This document shows, piece after piece, positions 30,761 through 39,579 of a stretch of 64,000 bases of DNA. Position numbers and translations under genes: made by a program. The DNA comes from DATEOR01 sp035296905 (lineage in GTDB: Bacteria > Actinomycetota > Thermoleophilia > Gaiellales > Gaiellaceae), in assembly GCA_035296905.1 (NCBI GenBank), contig DATHAA010000092.1, positions 1 through 64,000 on the forward strand, given 5' to 3'. The notes below the pieces were generated by a model, which was given only the letters and a program-made list of their open reading frames with translations, made no database searches and had not been told where the DNA came from. How positions within the stretch are numbered: position 1 is the first letter of the stretch; every line of letters begins with the position of its first letter.

Positions 30761-31852
30761 GTGGCGATCCCGTTGACGGACGTGAGGGCGCAATACGCGC
30801 CGCTCCTCGACGAGCTCAAGGACAGGATCGCCGGAGTGCTCGAGTCCGGCCTCTTCATCCTCGGGCCCGAGGTGAAGGCGTTCGAGGAGGAGGCCGCGCG
30901 CTTTCTCGGCACCGGAGACGCGATCGGCGTCGCGAACGGCACCGACGCGCTCGTCATCGTCCTCGACGCGCTCGGAGTCGGCCCGGGCGACGAGGTCGTC
31001 TGTCCGTCCTTCACCTTCTATGCCACGGCCGAGTCGATCGCCCGCCGCGGCGCGACGCCCGTCTTCGCGGACATCGACCCGGCCACGCTCAACATCGACC
31101 CCGCGGACGTGGCGGCGAAGGTGACCGACCGGACGAAGGCCTTGCTGCCCGTCCACCTCTTCGGCCGACCGTTCGATCCCGCGGCGCTGCCGGATGTCGT
31201 GCCGGTCGTGGAGGACGCGGCACAGGCCTTCGGCGCGAAGGTGGGAGACCGCCGCGCCGGCTCCCTCACCGCTGCGGCGACGTTCAGCTTCTACCCGACG
31301 AAGAACCTCTTCGGGCTCGGCGACGGCGGGCTCGTCACGACCGCCGACGCTGACCTCGCTGACCGCATCCGCCTGCTTCGCTTCCACGGGTCGCGCGACA
31401 AGCAGACATTCGACGCGGTCGGCTACAACTCGCGCCTGGACGAGCTCCAGGCAGCGGCACTGCGCATCTTTCTCCGCCATGTCGACGAGTGGAACGAGGG
31501 TAGGCGTGCCGCCGCGGCGCGCTACGCCGAGCTGGGGCTCGGAGAAGTCTGCGAGCTGCCGTCCGACGAGCCCGGCCACGTCTACCACATGTACGTCGTC
31601 CGCACGGACGAGCGCGAACGGCTGACCGCCGCGCTCGACCAGGCCGGGATCGGCTTCGCCGCGTACTACACGACGCCCCTCCACCTCCAGCCCGCCCTCG
31701 CCGCGCTCGGCTACGAGCACGGGAGCCTGCCCGAGACCGAGCGGGCCGCCCGGGAGACTCTCGCGCTCCCGATCTGGCCGGCCATCTCGCGGGAGCAGCA
31801 GGAGCGGGTGGTCGAGTGCCTGCGGGCGGCCTCGACCGTGAAGGCCGCCTGA
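30761..31852 (+). CDS. DegT/DnrJ/EryC1/StrS-family sugar aminotransferase
   Basis: 363 residues. PLP lysine K181 in SFYPTKNLFGLGDGG, with GVANGTDALVIVLDALGVGPG (as GVANGTDAL and LGVGPGDEVV), VEDAAQAFGAK and FHGSRDKQ marking the family. It transfers an amino group to a 4-keto nucleotide sugar. The overlapping downstream dehydratase would supply such a 4-keto sugar, as PglF/PglE or WbpM-type pairs do, so the likely product is an aminated UDP-sugar for surface glycan. GTG start behind a leaderless promoter; its TGA overlaps the next ATG (TGATG). Confidence 0.9.
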   Translation: MAIPLTDVRAQYAPLLDELKDRIAGVLESGLFILGPEVKAFEEEAARFLGTGDAIGVANGTDALVIVLDALGVGPGDEVVCPSFTFYATAESIARRGATPVFADIDPATLNIDPADVAAKVTDRTKALLPVHLFGRPFDPAALPDVVPVVEDAAQAFGAKVGDRRAGSLTAAATFSFYPTKNLFGLGDGGLVTTADADLADRIRLLRFHGSRDKQTFDAVGYNSRLDELQAAALRIFLRHVDEWNEGRRAAAARYAELGLGEVCELPSDEPGHVYHMYVVRTDERERLTAALDQAGIGFAAYYTTPLHLQPALAALGYEHGSLPETERAARETLALPIWPAISREQQERVVECLRAASTVKAA

Positions 31853-33732
31853 TGCGGACGCTCAACCGGCATCGGCTCTGGCAGGCGGTCGTCGACTCGG
31901 GGCTCGTCGCCCTGGCCTGGGTCCTCGCCTTCAACATCCGCTTCGACTACGGCGTTCCGCCGCGCTACCAGCCGTTCCTCGACTTCGACGTGATCCTCGT
32001 CGTCGTCGGCGTGAAGATCCTCACCTTCATCGTCTTCGGCCTGTACGACCACTGGTGGCGCTACGTCTCGATCCGCGACATCTGGCGTTCCCTCTTGGCG
32101 GTCACGGTCGCGTCCGTCATCGCGGTCATGGCGCTCTACTTCTGGAACCCCGTGCCTGGCTTCCGGCTCCCGCGAGGGATCATCGTCATCGACTGGATGA
32201 TCCTGCTCGGGCTCGTTGCGGGGACCCGCCTCGCCGCACGGACGATCTTCGAGCGCCCGGGCAGGCGGCGGCTCGTCTCACGGGGGCGCGACGTGCTCGT
32301 CGTGGGAGCCGGCGACGCGGGCCAGCTCATCCTCCGCGAGATGCTGAAGAACCCCAACCTCGGCTACTCGCCCACCGGCCTCGTCGACGACGACCCCCGC
32401 AAGAAGAACCTGCGCCTTCACGGCGTCCGGGTGCTCGGCACGACCCACGACCTGGGCCACCTCCTCCGCGACAACCGTCCGGACGAGGTCATCATCGCGA
32501 TCCCCTCCGCAGCGGGCGACACGCGGCAGCGGATCGTGAACGTGTGCCGCGACGTCGGCGTCCCGGTGAAGACCCTGCCTGCCGTGCACGAGCTCATCTC
32601 CGGCGACCTCAACCTGGCGCGCCAGCTTCGCGAAGTGCAGGTGGAGGACGTGCTCGGGCGCGAAGCCGTCGAGCTCGACCTCGCGTCGATCGCCTCCTAC
32701 CTCACCGGCGAGACAGTCCTCGTCACGGGGGCGGGCGGCTCGATCGGCTCCGAGCTCTGCCGCCAGATCGCCGCGCTCGGCGCGGACCGCATCATCTTCG
32801 TCGATCACACGGAGAACGCGCTCGTGGAGATCGAGCGCGAGCTGGCCTTTGAGCGCCGCTTCACCTCGACCGTCCCCGTCCTCGCCGACGTGAAGAACCG
32901 CACCCAGATGCGGCGCACGTTCGACCGCCACCGCCCGGGTGTCGTCTTCCATGCGGCCGCCTACAAGCACGTGCCGCTCATGGAGGCGAACCCGGTCGAG
33001 TCGGTCCGCAACAACGTCTTCGGCACCGGCGTGGTCGCCGAGGTCGCCTCCGAGTTCGGGTGCAAGCGCTTCGTCCTCGTCTCGACGGACAAGGCCGTAA
33101 ACCCCAAGAACGTCCTCGGGCAGACGAAAGCGCTGTGCGAGTGGATCGCCGAGGCGGCGGCCGCGCGAGAGGACAACGGCACCCAGTTCATCTCGGTTCG
33201 CTTCGGCAACGTGCTCGGCTCGTCGGGGAGCGTGATCCCGCTCTTCCGCCGCCAGATCGCGCGCGGCGGCCCGGTGACCGTGACGCACCCCGAGATGACG
33301 CGCTACTTCATGACAATCCCGGAAGCCGTCCAGCTCATCATCCAGGCCGGAGCGATCGGGGAGAGCGGCGAGATCTACGTCCTCGACATGGGCCCGCCGG
33401 TGAGGATCATCGATCTCGCGCACAACATGATCCGCCTCTCCGGCAAGGAGCCCGACGTGGACGTCCGGGTGGACTTCATCGGCGTGCGCCCGGGCGAGAA
33501 GCTGCACGAGGAGCTCTGGGCGAAGGACGAGGACGCCGAGCCCACGGCACACCCGAAGATCCTCCGCTGCAACAGCATGCCCGTGGATCCGTCCTGGCTC
33601 GAAGACGAGCTCGCCGAGCTCGAGCGCCTCGTCGAAGCGGGGGAGACCCTCGACGTCGTCAACCGCCTTGGGCTGATGGTGCGTGCGCCGCGGCGCGTCT
33701 CGGCCGAGGCGCCCGCGCCCGAGCCGGCGTAG
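31852..33732 (+). CDS. Membrane-bound nucleotide-sugar 4,6-dehydratase (CapD/WbpM/PglF family)
   Basis: 626 residues. Four N-terminal spans (about 12-28, 45-63, 83-97 and 108-124), a CoA-binding-like Rossmann domain (VLVVGAGDAGQLILREML, about 148-165) and the catalytic SDR domain (TGAGGSIGSELCRQIA from 292; FHAAAYKHVPLMEANP; VSTDKAVNPKNVLGQTK). The domain order is that of WbpM and PglF, which convert UDP-GlcNAc to the 4-keto-6-deoxy sugar. With the aminotransferase immediately upstream it should make a UDP-4-amino-sugar of bacillosamine type. Substrate is inferred. Confidence 0.92.
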   Translation: MRTLNRHRLWQAVVDSGLVALAWVLAFNIRFDYGVPPRYQPFLDFDVILVVVGVKILTFIVFGLYDHWWRYVSIRDIWRSLLAVTVASVIAVMALYFWNPVPGFRLPRGIIVIDWMILLGLVAGTRLAARTIFERPGRRRLVSRGRDVLVVGAGDAGQLILREMLKNPNLGYSPTGLVDDDPRKKNLRLHGVRVLGTTHDLGHLLRDNRPDEVIIAIPSAAGDTRQRIVNVCRDVGVPVKTLPAVHELISGDLNLARQLREVQVEDVLGREAVELDLASIASYLTGETVLVTGAGGSIGSELCRQIAALGADRIIFVDHTENALVEIERELAFERRFTSTVPVLADVKNRTQMRRTFDRHRPGVVFHAAAYKHVPLMEANPVESVRNNVFGTGVVAEVASEFGCKRFVLVSTDKAVNPKNVLGQTKALCEWIAEAAAAREDNGTQFISVRFGNVLGSSGSVIPLFRRQIARGGPVTVTHPEMTRYFMTIPEAVQLIIQAGAIGESGEIYVLDMGPPVRIIDLAHNMIRLSGKEPDVDVRVDFIGVRPGEKLHEELWAKDEDAEPTAHPKILRCNSMPVDPSWLEDELAELERLVEAGETLDVVNRLGLMVRAPRRVSAEAPAPEPA

Positions 33733-33741
33733 AGACGACGA

Positions 33742-33758
33742 GGCCGGCATGGCCGGCC
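33742..33758. terminator. Short GC hairpin between convergent genes
   Basis: GGCCGGC (33742-33748) and GCCGGCC (33752-33758) make a 7-base stem with a 3-base loop in the 52-base gap between the dehydratase and the minus-strand PhoX-like gene. No T-tract, so a weak terminator call. Confidence 0.4.
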
Positions 33759-33784
33759 CTCGCATCGTTGGCTCCGATCCGCGT

Positions 33785-35072
33785 CTAGCGGTCGTACGGC
33801 TGGTTGAAGTTCCCGCCCGTCCGCTGGATCGCGATGACCCTGCTCTGGAACGGCCGGTCGGCCTGGATCGAGAGGTACAGGATCCGGTTGTCGTTCGAGA
33901 ACCACGGGCCCGTGGGCTCGAAACGGTTCGGGAGAGCTGCGAAGAGCTCGAGGTTTTCCGCACCGGTCTCTCCGCGCGGAAGCACCCAGACCTGGTTCAT
34001 GCCTCCCGTGCCCGGCTGCGCGAAGTCGCTCGAGCCGTGGTCTTCCATGATGAACAGGTCGCCCGCATCCGTGAAGCGGATGTTGTCGGGCCGGGCCATC
34101 CGGGCGAACTCGCCCGCGACGATGATCCGGCCGTGCACCGTCTTCTGATTCAGGTCGGTGAGCTTCCAGATGTTCCCCGGGTTCGGCAGGGCGCCTGATT
34201 CGCTGAAGACGACGGCGTGACCGCCCGGGGCCTTGAGCATGCCCTCTGCCTTCTCGAACGAGTTCGCCGCGGTCGGCGGACCCACCCGCGCGGCCATATC
34301 CGCCTCAGGCGTGAACGGGTCGAGGACCGACCCAGTGGCCGGTGTTCGTCGCCCGGTCGAAGACGAGGCCGTACAGGCGTCCGGTCGTCAGGTCCTTGGC
34401 CTGGTCGGGCACGAACTTGTACAGGTACTGATAGTTCCCGCGATCGTTCGTGAGGTACCAGTTCTCCCCGACGCGCGCCTCCTGCTCGTGGCTGAAACGG
34501 CCCATGCCCGTGAGGCGCGTCTGTGCGCCGGTGGCCGGGTCGATCTCCCACACCCAGCCGGAGCGCAGCTCGGGATCGCTGAGGAACGGGAACTCCTCGT
34601 TCGTCAGATAGGTCTTCCACGGCGTCCGTGCGATCGAGCACGTGTCGTGGATGCCCGTGGTGATCAGCTCGCGGCGAAGCACCGTGACGCCGTCCTTGGC
34701 GAGCACGATCCTCGAGACGGAAGCGGTTCCGTTCGAGTCGTCGTCGCCCGCGGTCTGCTCCGGGACGTCACACTTGCCCGCGTCACCCTGGAAGTCGCCG
34801 GGTCGCGGCCCCGTCAGCTTGTGGTTCGAGAGCAGCCACGTCTCGTCGCCGGCGGAGAAGACGACGTTACCGTCGAAGTCCTCCGGCATCGGGAACGTGA
34901 GCCCGCTCTCCGTCGACGTGACCGAATCGGTACACGCCGTCGAGATGTTCGTGTACGTGAATCCTTCGGCCAGGTTGATGATCGGATCGCCGGTCACGAC
35001 CGGGCCGGGCGGATCTGCCACGGCTGCGGCGGTCGCCATGAGCACGATCGCGACGGCGGCGAGTGCAAGCAG
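33785..35072 (-). pseudogene. PhoX/DUF839-like secreted phosphatase gene interrupted by a frameshift
   Basis: Two adjoining frames make one protein. The upstream part (to 34305) has a signal-like segment (ALLALAAVAIVLMATAAAVA), then FTYTNISTACTDSVTS, WLLSNHK, GIHDTCSIARTPWKTYLTNE, WEIDPATGAQTRLTGMGRFS and ENWYLTNDRG. It runs to HWVGPRPVHA and stops. The downstream part resumes from about 34318 as DPFTPEADMAARVGPP and continues with DNIRFTDAGDLFIMEDHG and GPWFSNDNRILYLSIQ. Deleting one base near 34318-34325 restores GLDPFTPEADM, so one extra base (or two lost) separates them. The motifs fit DUF839/PhoX-like calcium-dependent phosphatases. It could be a pseudogene, a sequencing error or, less likely, programmed frameshifting. 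The start is also weak: GTG 35045 or CTG 35072. Confidence 0.7.
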
Positions 35073-35079
35073 GGCTCGT

Positions 35080-36081
35080 CTAAACGGGCATCAGCAGTCT
35101 GAGCATCTGCGCTGGATCCCGGCGCACGCGCTGCCCCTCGCCGCTCCGCTTCACGAGCTCGAGCGCGCGCGGGTCGGTGAGCGGGCGGAGCCTGCCCTCC
35201 CGGATCAGCGCCTCGTCGACGCCTCCGAGCCGGCCCCCGTACGTGGTGTACACCGGGATCCCGAGCGCGGCCGCCTCGCGGTTCATCGTTCCGCCCGCGG
35301 AGACGACGAGGTCGGCGAATGCGATCAGGCTCTGCGCGTCGACGGCTCCATCGGGGACGATCACGGACGGGAGCTCGACGCTGCGCACGTAGTCCCGCTG
35401 CTCTTCCGTTCGCGGGAGGACGACCGCGTGCACGTTCTCCTGGCTCCCGAGGAACGTGAGCACCTGCGGGAAGAGCGGGTTCGACTTGCGGTGGTAGAGC
35501 GAGACATCCGGCGGCGTCCGCACGACGACCAGGATCCGCTCCTGGTCGACCCCGAGCTGCTCGAGGACCTCCGGGCGAGGCTTGAAGTCGGAGAGGTAGT
35601 ACTCCTCCTTGAGCCCTGGATACTGGCGCAGCTTCGGTGGGTGGACGCCGTAGCGCTCGAGCCGGTCGGGCGGGATCGCGTCCGGCACGACGACGAAGGT
35701 GGCCGCGCGGCAGCCCAGCTGGTGCTGCACCGTCGCGAACTCGTAGTCGAAGGTCGTGGAGCTGGGGATCCCGAGAGCGCGCGCCGTCAGCGTCAGGTGG
35801 TGCGAGCCGTGGGCGACGGCCGCGTCGAAGTCCCCTCCTCGCGCCCAGCGGCGAAGCCTGGACATGCGCGTGACCATCGTCGCGAGCTTGCCCACGCGGG
35901 AGCGACCCCCGTGGTGGCCGATCAGCTCTGCTTCGATCCCGTGCTGCTCGAGGAGCTGGACGGTTTGCGCGTAGTCGCGCGCAGTGACTTCCACCTCGTC
36001 CCCTCGCTCGCGCATGAGCGCGATCAGGGGGCGGAACACCAGCACATGTGCCGGCGCCGTAATGTCTACCCAGATCCTCAC
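35080..36081 (-). CDS. DUF354-family glycosyltransferase (GT-B-like)
   Basis: 333 residues. N-terminus MRIWVDITAPAHVLVFRPLI and GDEVEVTARDYAQTVQLLEQ match DUF354, a GT-B-like family found in surface-polysaccharide loci; HGSHHLTLTARALGIPSSTT and SAGGTMNREAAALGIPVYTT (the latter resembling a UDP-sugar-binding loop) also fit. It probably transfers a sugar to a lipid-linked intermediate. GTG 36081 overlaps the asnB stop, so it is in the minus-strand unit sugar transferase-asnB-DUF354. Confidence 0.82.
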   Translation of the reverse strand: MRIWVDITAPAHVLVFRPLIALMRERGDEVEVTARDYAQTVQLLEQHGIEAELIGHHGGRSRVGKLATMVTRMSRLRRWARGGDFDAAVAHGSHHLTLTARALGIPSSTTFDYEFATVQHQLGCRAATFVVVPDAIPPDRLERYGVHPPKLRQYPGLKEEYYLSDFKPRPEVLEQLGVDQERILVVVRTPPDVSLYHRKSNPLFPQVLTFLGSQENVHAVVLPRTEEQRDYVRSVELPSVIVPDGAVDAQSLIAFADLVVSAGGTMNREAAALGIPVYTTYGGRLGGVDEALIREGRLRPLTDPRALELVKRSGEGQRVRRDPAQMLRLLMPV

Positions 36082-37952
36082 GCGGCGACAGCTGCGGGCT
36101 TGGCGGCCACCTGCTCATGCCAGAGCGTGAACGTCAGGAGGCCCCAAAGCTGGCGGGAGAGGTCCTCCCGCCCGGCCACGTGGTCGTCGAGCAGCCCGCG
36201 CACGGTCTCCGGCCGGAAGAAGTCCTGCCGGCGAAGCGTCTCCTCTGACAGCACCTCCCGCGCGAAGGGAACGAGCGGGCCGCGGAGCCAGGCAGCTGCG
36301 GGGATCGAGAAGCCACGCTTCCGTCCGGAGACGATCGAGTCGGGGAGAAGCGGAGCGAGTGCCTTACGCAGCAGGCGTTTCTTCGAGAAGCCGCGTACCT
36401 TCAGGTGCGTCGGGAGGGCAAGCGCGAGGGTGGCGACGACGGGGTCGAGGTAAGGAACGCGCGCCTCGAGGGAGTGCGCCATGCTCGCGCGGTCGGTCTT
36501 CACGAGCAGGTCGTCGACGAGGTAGATGCCGAGGTCGACGTCCTGCAGGCGCGCGAGCTCCTCTGCGCCTTCCGTCTCGGAATAGCGAACGCGATACACG
36601 TCGAGGGGATCGGAGCTTCCGCGCCGGTCGGGCTCGAGCAGGGCCGCGCGCGCTTCCGGCGAGAAGATCTCCTTCCAGCCGTGGTGGCGCTCGAGCGGCG
36701 GCAGGTGCGCCGCCCGTACGAAGCGCTTCGCTCGATAGTCGAGGCTCGCCTTGGATGAGGAGCTCGGCAAGCGCTCGACGAGGGGGCGTGCGGCCGCGGC
36801 GAGCGCCCCGATCTTCGGCGCGAGGAGATCCGCGACGTACGTGTAGTAGCCGCCGAAGAGCTCGTCGCCGCCCTCGCCGGAGAGCGCGACCTTCACGTCG
36901 CGGGCGGCGAGCTCCGAGACCAGGTAGGTGGGCAGGGCGGACGAGTCGGCGAAGGGCTCGTCGAAGGCCTCTGCGAGCTTGGGCAGGAGCTCGGCTGCGT
37001 CGGGCCGGACGACGAGCTCGTGGTGGTCGGTGTCGTAGAGCTCTGCGACCTTGCGCGCGTCCGCGAGCTCGTCGAAAGAGCCCTCGTCGAACCCGATCGA
37101 GAACGTCTGCACGCGCTCGCCGCTCTCGAGCGCGGCGAGCGCCGCGAGCGCTCCCGAGTCGACGCCGCCCGAGAGGAGGACGCCGACCGGCACATCGGCG
37201 AGCAGGTGGGCGCGCACCGAGTCGCGTAGACGCGCGCGGAGCTCCTCGGCGAGCTCGTTCTCGTCCTCGGTTCGCACCTCGCTGGCTGGGACGGGAGCCG
37301 GCCGCGCGTAGCGCTCCACCTTCGGTTCGCCCTCGCCTTCCCAGACGAGCACGTGACCGGCTGGAAGCTTCTTCGTCCCCTCCCAGATCGAGAGCGGCGC
37401 CGGGATCGAGTTGAAGGCGAGGAAAGCCTCGAGGGAGTCGAGGTCGACTTCGCCGCGGGGGAGAGCCTTCAGCTCCGACGCGAACGCGAGCGTGCCGCCC
37501 TCGGTCGAGTAGTAGAGCGGCTTGATTCCGAAGGCGTCACGGGCGAGCACGAGCCGGCGGCGCTTGGAGTCCCAGAGCGCGACGGCGAACATCCCACGCA
37601 GTTCGCGGACGTAGTGCGGCCCGTATTCCTCGTACAGGTGCAGATGGACCTCGGTGTCGCTGGCCGTGCGGAAGCGGTGACCGCGTCGCTCGAGCGTCGC
37701 GCGGAGCTCGAGGTGGTTGTAGACCTCGCCGTTCTGGACGACCTGAATCGAGCCGTCCTCGTTTCCGATCGGCTGGTCTCCGCCCGCGAGGTCGATGATG
37801 GAGAGGCGGCGCGACGCCAGGGCGACGGGGCCGTCGACCAGCGTGCCCGCACTGTCCGGGCCGCGGTGCCGCAGCATCTCGTTCATTGCCTCGAGCGGCC
37901 CGGCGTCGACGGAGCTTCCGTCGAGCGAGGCGAGTCCGCAGATCCCGCACAT
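36078..37952 (-). CDS. asnB: Glutamine-hydrolysing asparagine synthase-like protein (AsnB family)
   Basis: 624 residues. Cys2 of the mature glutaminase is directly after the start (MCGICGLASLDG); NGEVYNHLELR and DTEVHLHLYEEYG follow. The synthetase half has the PP-loop VLLSGGVDSGALAAL, SIGFDEGSFDEL and LSGEGGDELFGGYY. It amidates a carboxylate, classically aspartate. AsnB homologues in polysaccharide loci often amidate uronic acids or sit near glycan genes, and here it lies between a priming sugar transferase and DUF354, so a glycan role is possible. ATG 37952 is fixed by Cys2. A TAGACT box is 8 bases upstream. Confidence 0.92.
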   Translation of the reverse strand: MCGICGLASLDGSSVDAGPLEAMNEMLRHRGPDSAGTLVDGPVALASRRLSIIDLAGGDQPIGNEDGSIQVVQNGEVYNHLELRATLERRGHRFRTASDTEVHLHLYEEYGPHYVRELRGMFAVALWDSKRRRLVLARDAFGIKPLYYSTEGGTLAFASELKALPRGEVDLDSLEAFLAFNSIPAPLSIWEGTKKLPAGHVLVWEGEGEPKVERYARPAPVPASEVRTEDENELAEELRARLRDSVRAHLLADVPVGVLLSGGVDSGALAALAALESGERVQTFSIGFDEGSFDELADARKVAELYDTDHHELVVRPDAAELLPKLAEAFDEPFADSSALPTYLVSELAARDVKVALSGEGGDELFGGYYTYVADLLAPKIGALAAAARPLVERLPSSSSKASLDYRAKRFVRAAHLPPLERHHGWKEIFSPEARAALLEPDRRGSSDPLDVYRVRYSETEGAEELARLQDVDLGIYLVDDLLVKTDRASMAHSLEARVPYLDPVVATLALALPTHLKVRGFSKKRLLRKALAPLLPDSIVSGRKRGFSIPAAAWLRGPLVPFAREVLSEETLRRQDFFRPETVRGLLDDHVAGREDLSRQLWGLLTFTLWHEQVAAKPAAVAA

Positions 37953-37960
37953 GGCCCCTG

Positions 37961-37966
37961 AGTCTA
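37961..37966 (-). promoter_or_regulatory. -10 box TAGACT (minus strand), near-leaderless promoter for asnB
   Basis: Reading the minus strand, TAGACT is followed by 8 bases and the asnB ATG at 37952. It overlaps the stop of the sugar transferase gene, so asnB may be transcribed separately as well as by read-through. Confidence 0.45.
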
Positions 37967-38677
37967 GTGACGCCCTCCGCGCAGGAGCCCCCACACGGCT
38001 GCGGCCGATTGCTTGACCACGCGCCAGGTCGTCGCGACGACCACCCGAAGGTAGAGGCCCACCGAGCGGTCTGCGATGTACTCGAGGTCGTGCGAGAGCT
38101 TCTCCGCCCACGACTCCTCGCGGCCCATGCGCGTTTGTGCGAGCCCGGTGAGCCCGGGCCTGACGACGAGACGCTGCCAGTACTGGGGAATCTCCTCGGC
38201 GAGCTCCTCGAAGAACGTCGGACGGATCGGCCGCGGCCCGACGATGGACATGTCGCCGCGGAGGACATTCCAGAGCTGCGGTATCTCGTCGAGCTGCGAC
38301 GCACGGAGCCAACGTCCCAGACGCGTGACCTCTGCCTCGGTGCGGATCGAGAGCTCCTGCCCGTAGTAGGGACCGAGACGCGACTCGGCGTCCCGCTTGA
38401 GCGTCCGGTACTTGAACATGTGGAAGACTCGCCCGTAACGCCCGACGCGCAGGCCGCGGTAGAAGAGCGGCGTACCCGAAGGCGCGAGGAAGACGATCGT
38501 GACGATGACGAGGATCGGCAGTGCGACGATGAGCACGGTCGCCGAGATGAGAATGTCGAGGGAGCGCAGCACGGCGTCGATGCCGCGGCGGTCAGCACCC
38601 TCCCTCGAGAGCCGGGCGTAGCGCTCGGCGAGCGATTCGGTTTCCGGCGAGAGCGTCATCGGCTTGAGTCGCTGCAT
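37964..38677 (-). CDS. Priming undecaprenyl-phosphate sugar-1-phosphate transferase (WcaJ/PglC superfamily)
   Basis: 237 residues. One strong membrane segment (about 40-65) and the catalytic Bac_transf domain: FYRGLRVGRYGRVFHMFKYR (as GLRVGRYGR and FHMFKYRTL), DEIPQLWNVLRGDMS, IVGPRPIRP and VRPGLTGLAQ. It transfers a sugar-1-phosphate from a UDP-sugar to undecaprenyl phosphate, starting repeat-unit synthesis. The UDP-4-amino-sugar from the DegT/dehydratase pair is a plausible donor. ATG 38677 is 5 bases from the divergent LysR ATG; an alternative ATG at 38659 would leave more room for control sequences. Confidence 0.9.
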   Translation of the reverse strand: MQRLKPMTLSPETESLAERYARLSREGADRRGIDAVLRSLDILISATVLIVALPILVIVTIVFLAPSGTPLFYRGLRVGRYGRVFHMFKYRTLKRDAESRLGPYYGQELSIRTEAEVTRLGRWLRASQLDEIPQLWNVLRGDMSIVGPRPIRPTFFEELAEEIPQYWQRLVVRPGLTGLAQTRMGREESWAEKLSHDLEYIADRSVGLYLRVVVATTWRVVKQSAAAVWGLLRGGRH

Positions 38678-38691
38678 AATGAATGCTTATG
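38675..38691. promoter_or_regulatory. CATAA-N7-TTATG dyad at the divergent lysR/sugar transferase starts
   Basis: CATAA (38675-38679) and TTATG (38687-38691) are reverse complements with 7 bases between, giving the T-N11-A spacing of LysR-type sites. Both ends contain start codons (CAT and ATG), which makes part of the symmetry automatic, so this is a tentative LysR autoregulatory site. Confidence 0.35.
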
Positions 38692-39579
38692 GATACCCGT
38701 CAGCTCGCTGCCTTCTGCGCGGTCGTCGAGAAGAGCAGCTTCTCACAGGCCGCGGAGAGGCTCGGCGTCACGCAGCCCGCGGTCAGCCTCCAGGTGCGTG
38801 CCCTCGAGGAGCGCCTCGGCCAGACGCTGCTCGATCGCTCCGGCCGTCGCGTCGAGCCGACCGAGGCAGGCCTCCGCCTCTACCGCAGCGCCCAGCGCAT
38901 GCTCGCCCTCGAGGAGCAGCTCTACGACGAGATCGCCGCCGAAAGCGGCGAGCTCCAGGGCACGCTCGCAATCGGCGCCTCCACCGGCCCGGGCGCGCAC
39001 CTCGTTCCGCTTCTCCTCTGCGAGTTCCAGCGCGACCACCCCGACCTCCACGTGGCGCTGTCTATCTGGGACACGCAAACCGTGAGCGAGAAGGTAGCGC
39101 GACGGGAGCTCGAGCTCGGCGTCGTGGGCGCGCTGCGCCGGAACCGGTCGCTCGAGTTCGAGCCTCTGGTCAGAGACGAAATCGTCCTCGCGGTGCCGCC
39201 CGCGCACCCGGCGGCCGGAGGCTCGGTCACGGTGGACGACCTGCGCGACGAGACGGTAATCGCCATGCAGGAGGGTGCCGGCGTCCGGCAGGTTGTCGAC
39301 GAAGAGCTCCGCCGCGCCGGCCTCCGTGTGCGCGAGCTCGAGCCCAGGCTGGAGCTCGGCCTGCAGGAGTCGGTGAAGAGCGCCGTTGCAGCCGGCTTCG
39401 GCGTCACGTTCATCTCGCGCACGGCGATCGAGGGCGAGCTCGCGGCGGGCACCCTCGCCATGGCACGCGTCGCCGGGCTCGAGCCAGCAAGGCAGATCTA
39501 CGTCGTGCGGGCCAAGGGACGGCCGCCGACCCGCGCCGCGGAAGCCTTCCTCGAGTTCGCGCGCGAGAAGACGTCGTGA
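38683..39579 (+). CDS. LysR-family transcriptional regulator
   Basis: 298 residues, standard length. The N-terminal winged helix-turn-helix (FCAVVEKSSFSQAAERLGVT, then QPAVSLQVRALEERLGQTLL) is followed by a type 2 periplasmic-binding fold for the inducer (IGASTGPGAHLVPLLL, VVDEELRRAGL). The GTG of the next gene overlaps its TGA, so it is co-transcribed with the maleylacetate reductase-like gene. LysR activators commonly control aromatic ring-cleavage genes, which fits that partner. ATG 38689 is an equally good start two codons later. Confidence 0.9.
   Translation: MLMDTRQLAAFCAVVEKSSFSQAAERLGVTQPAVSLQVRALEERLGQTLLDRSGRRVEPTEAGLRLYRSAQRMLALEEQLYDEIAAESGELQGTLAIGASTGPGAHLVPLLLCEFQRDHPDLHVALSIWDTQTVSEKVARRELELGVVGALRRNRSLEFEPLVRDEIVLAVPPAHPAAGGSVTVDDLRDETVIAMQEGAGVRQVVDEELRRAGLRVRELEPRLELGLQESVKSAVAAGFGVTFISRTAIEGELAAGTLAMARVAGLEPARQIYVVRAKGRPPTRAAEAFLEFAREKTS

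Noticed and set aside
27032..31720. Very long minus-strand open frame (about 1560 codons)
   Set aside because: It lies antisense to mqnC, the glycosidase, DedA and DegT genes, all with clear family motifs. It is low-complexity and rich in R, E, A, D and V, as expected for a frame opposite GC-rich genes.
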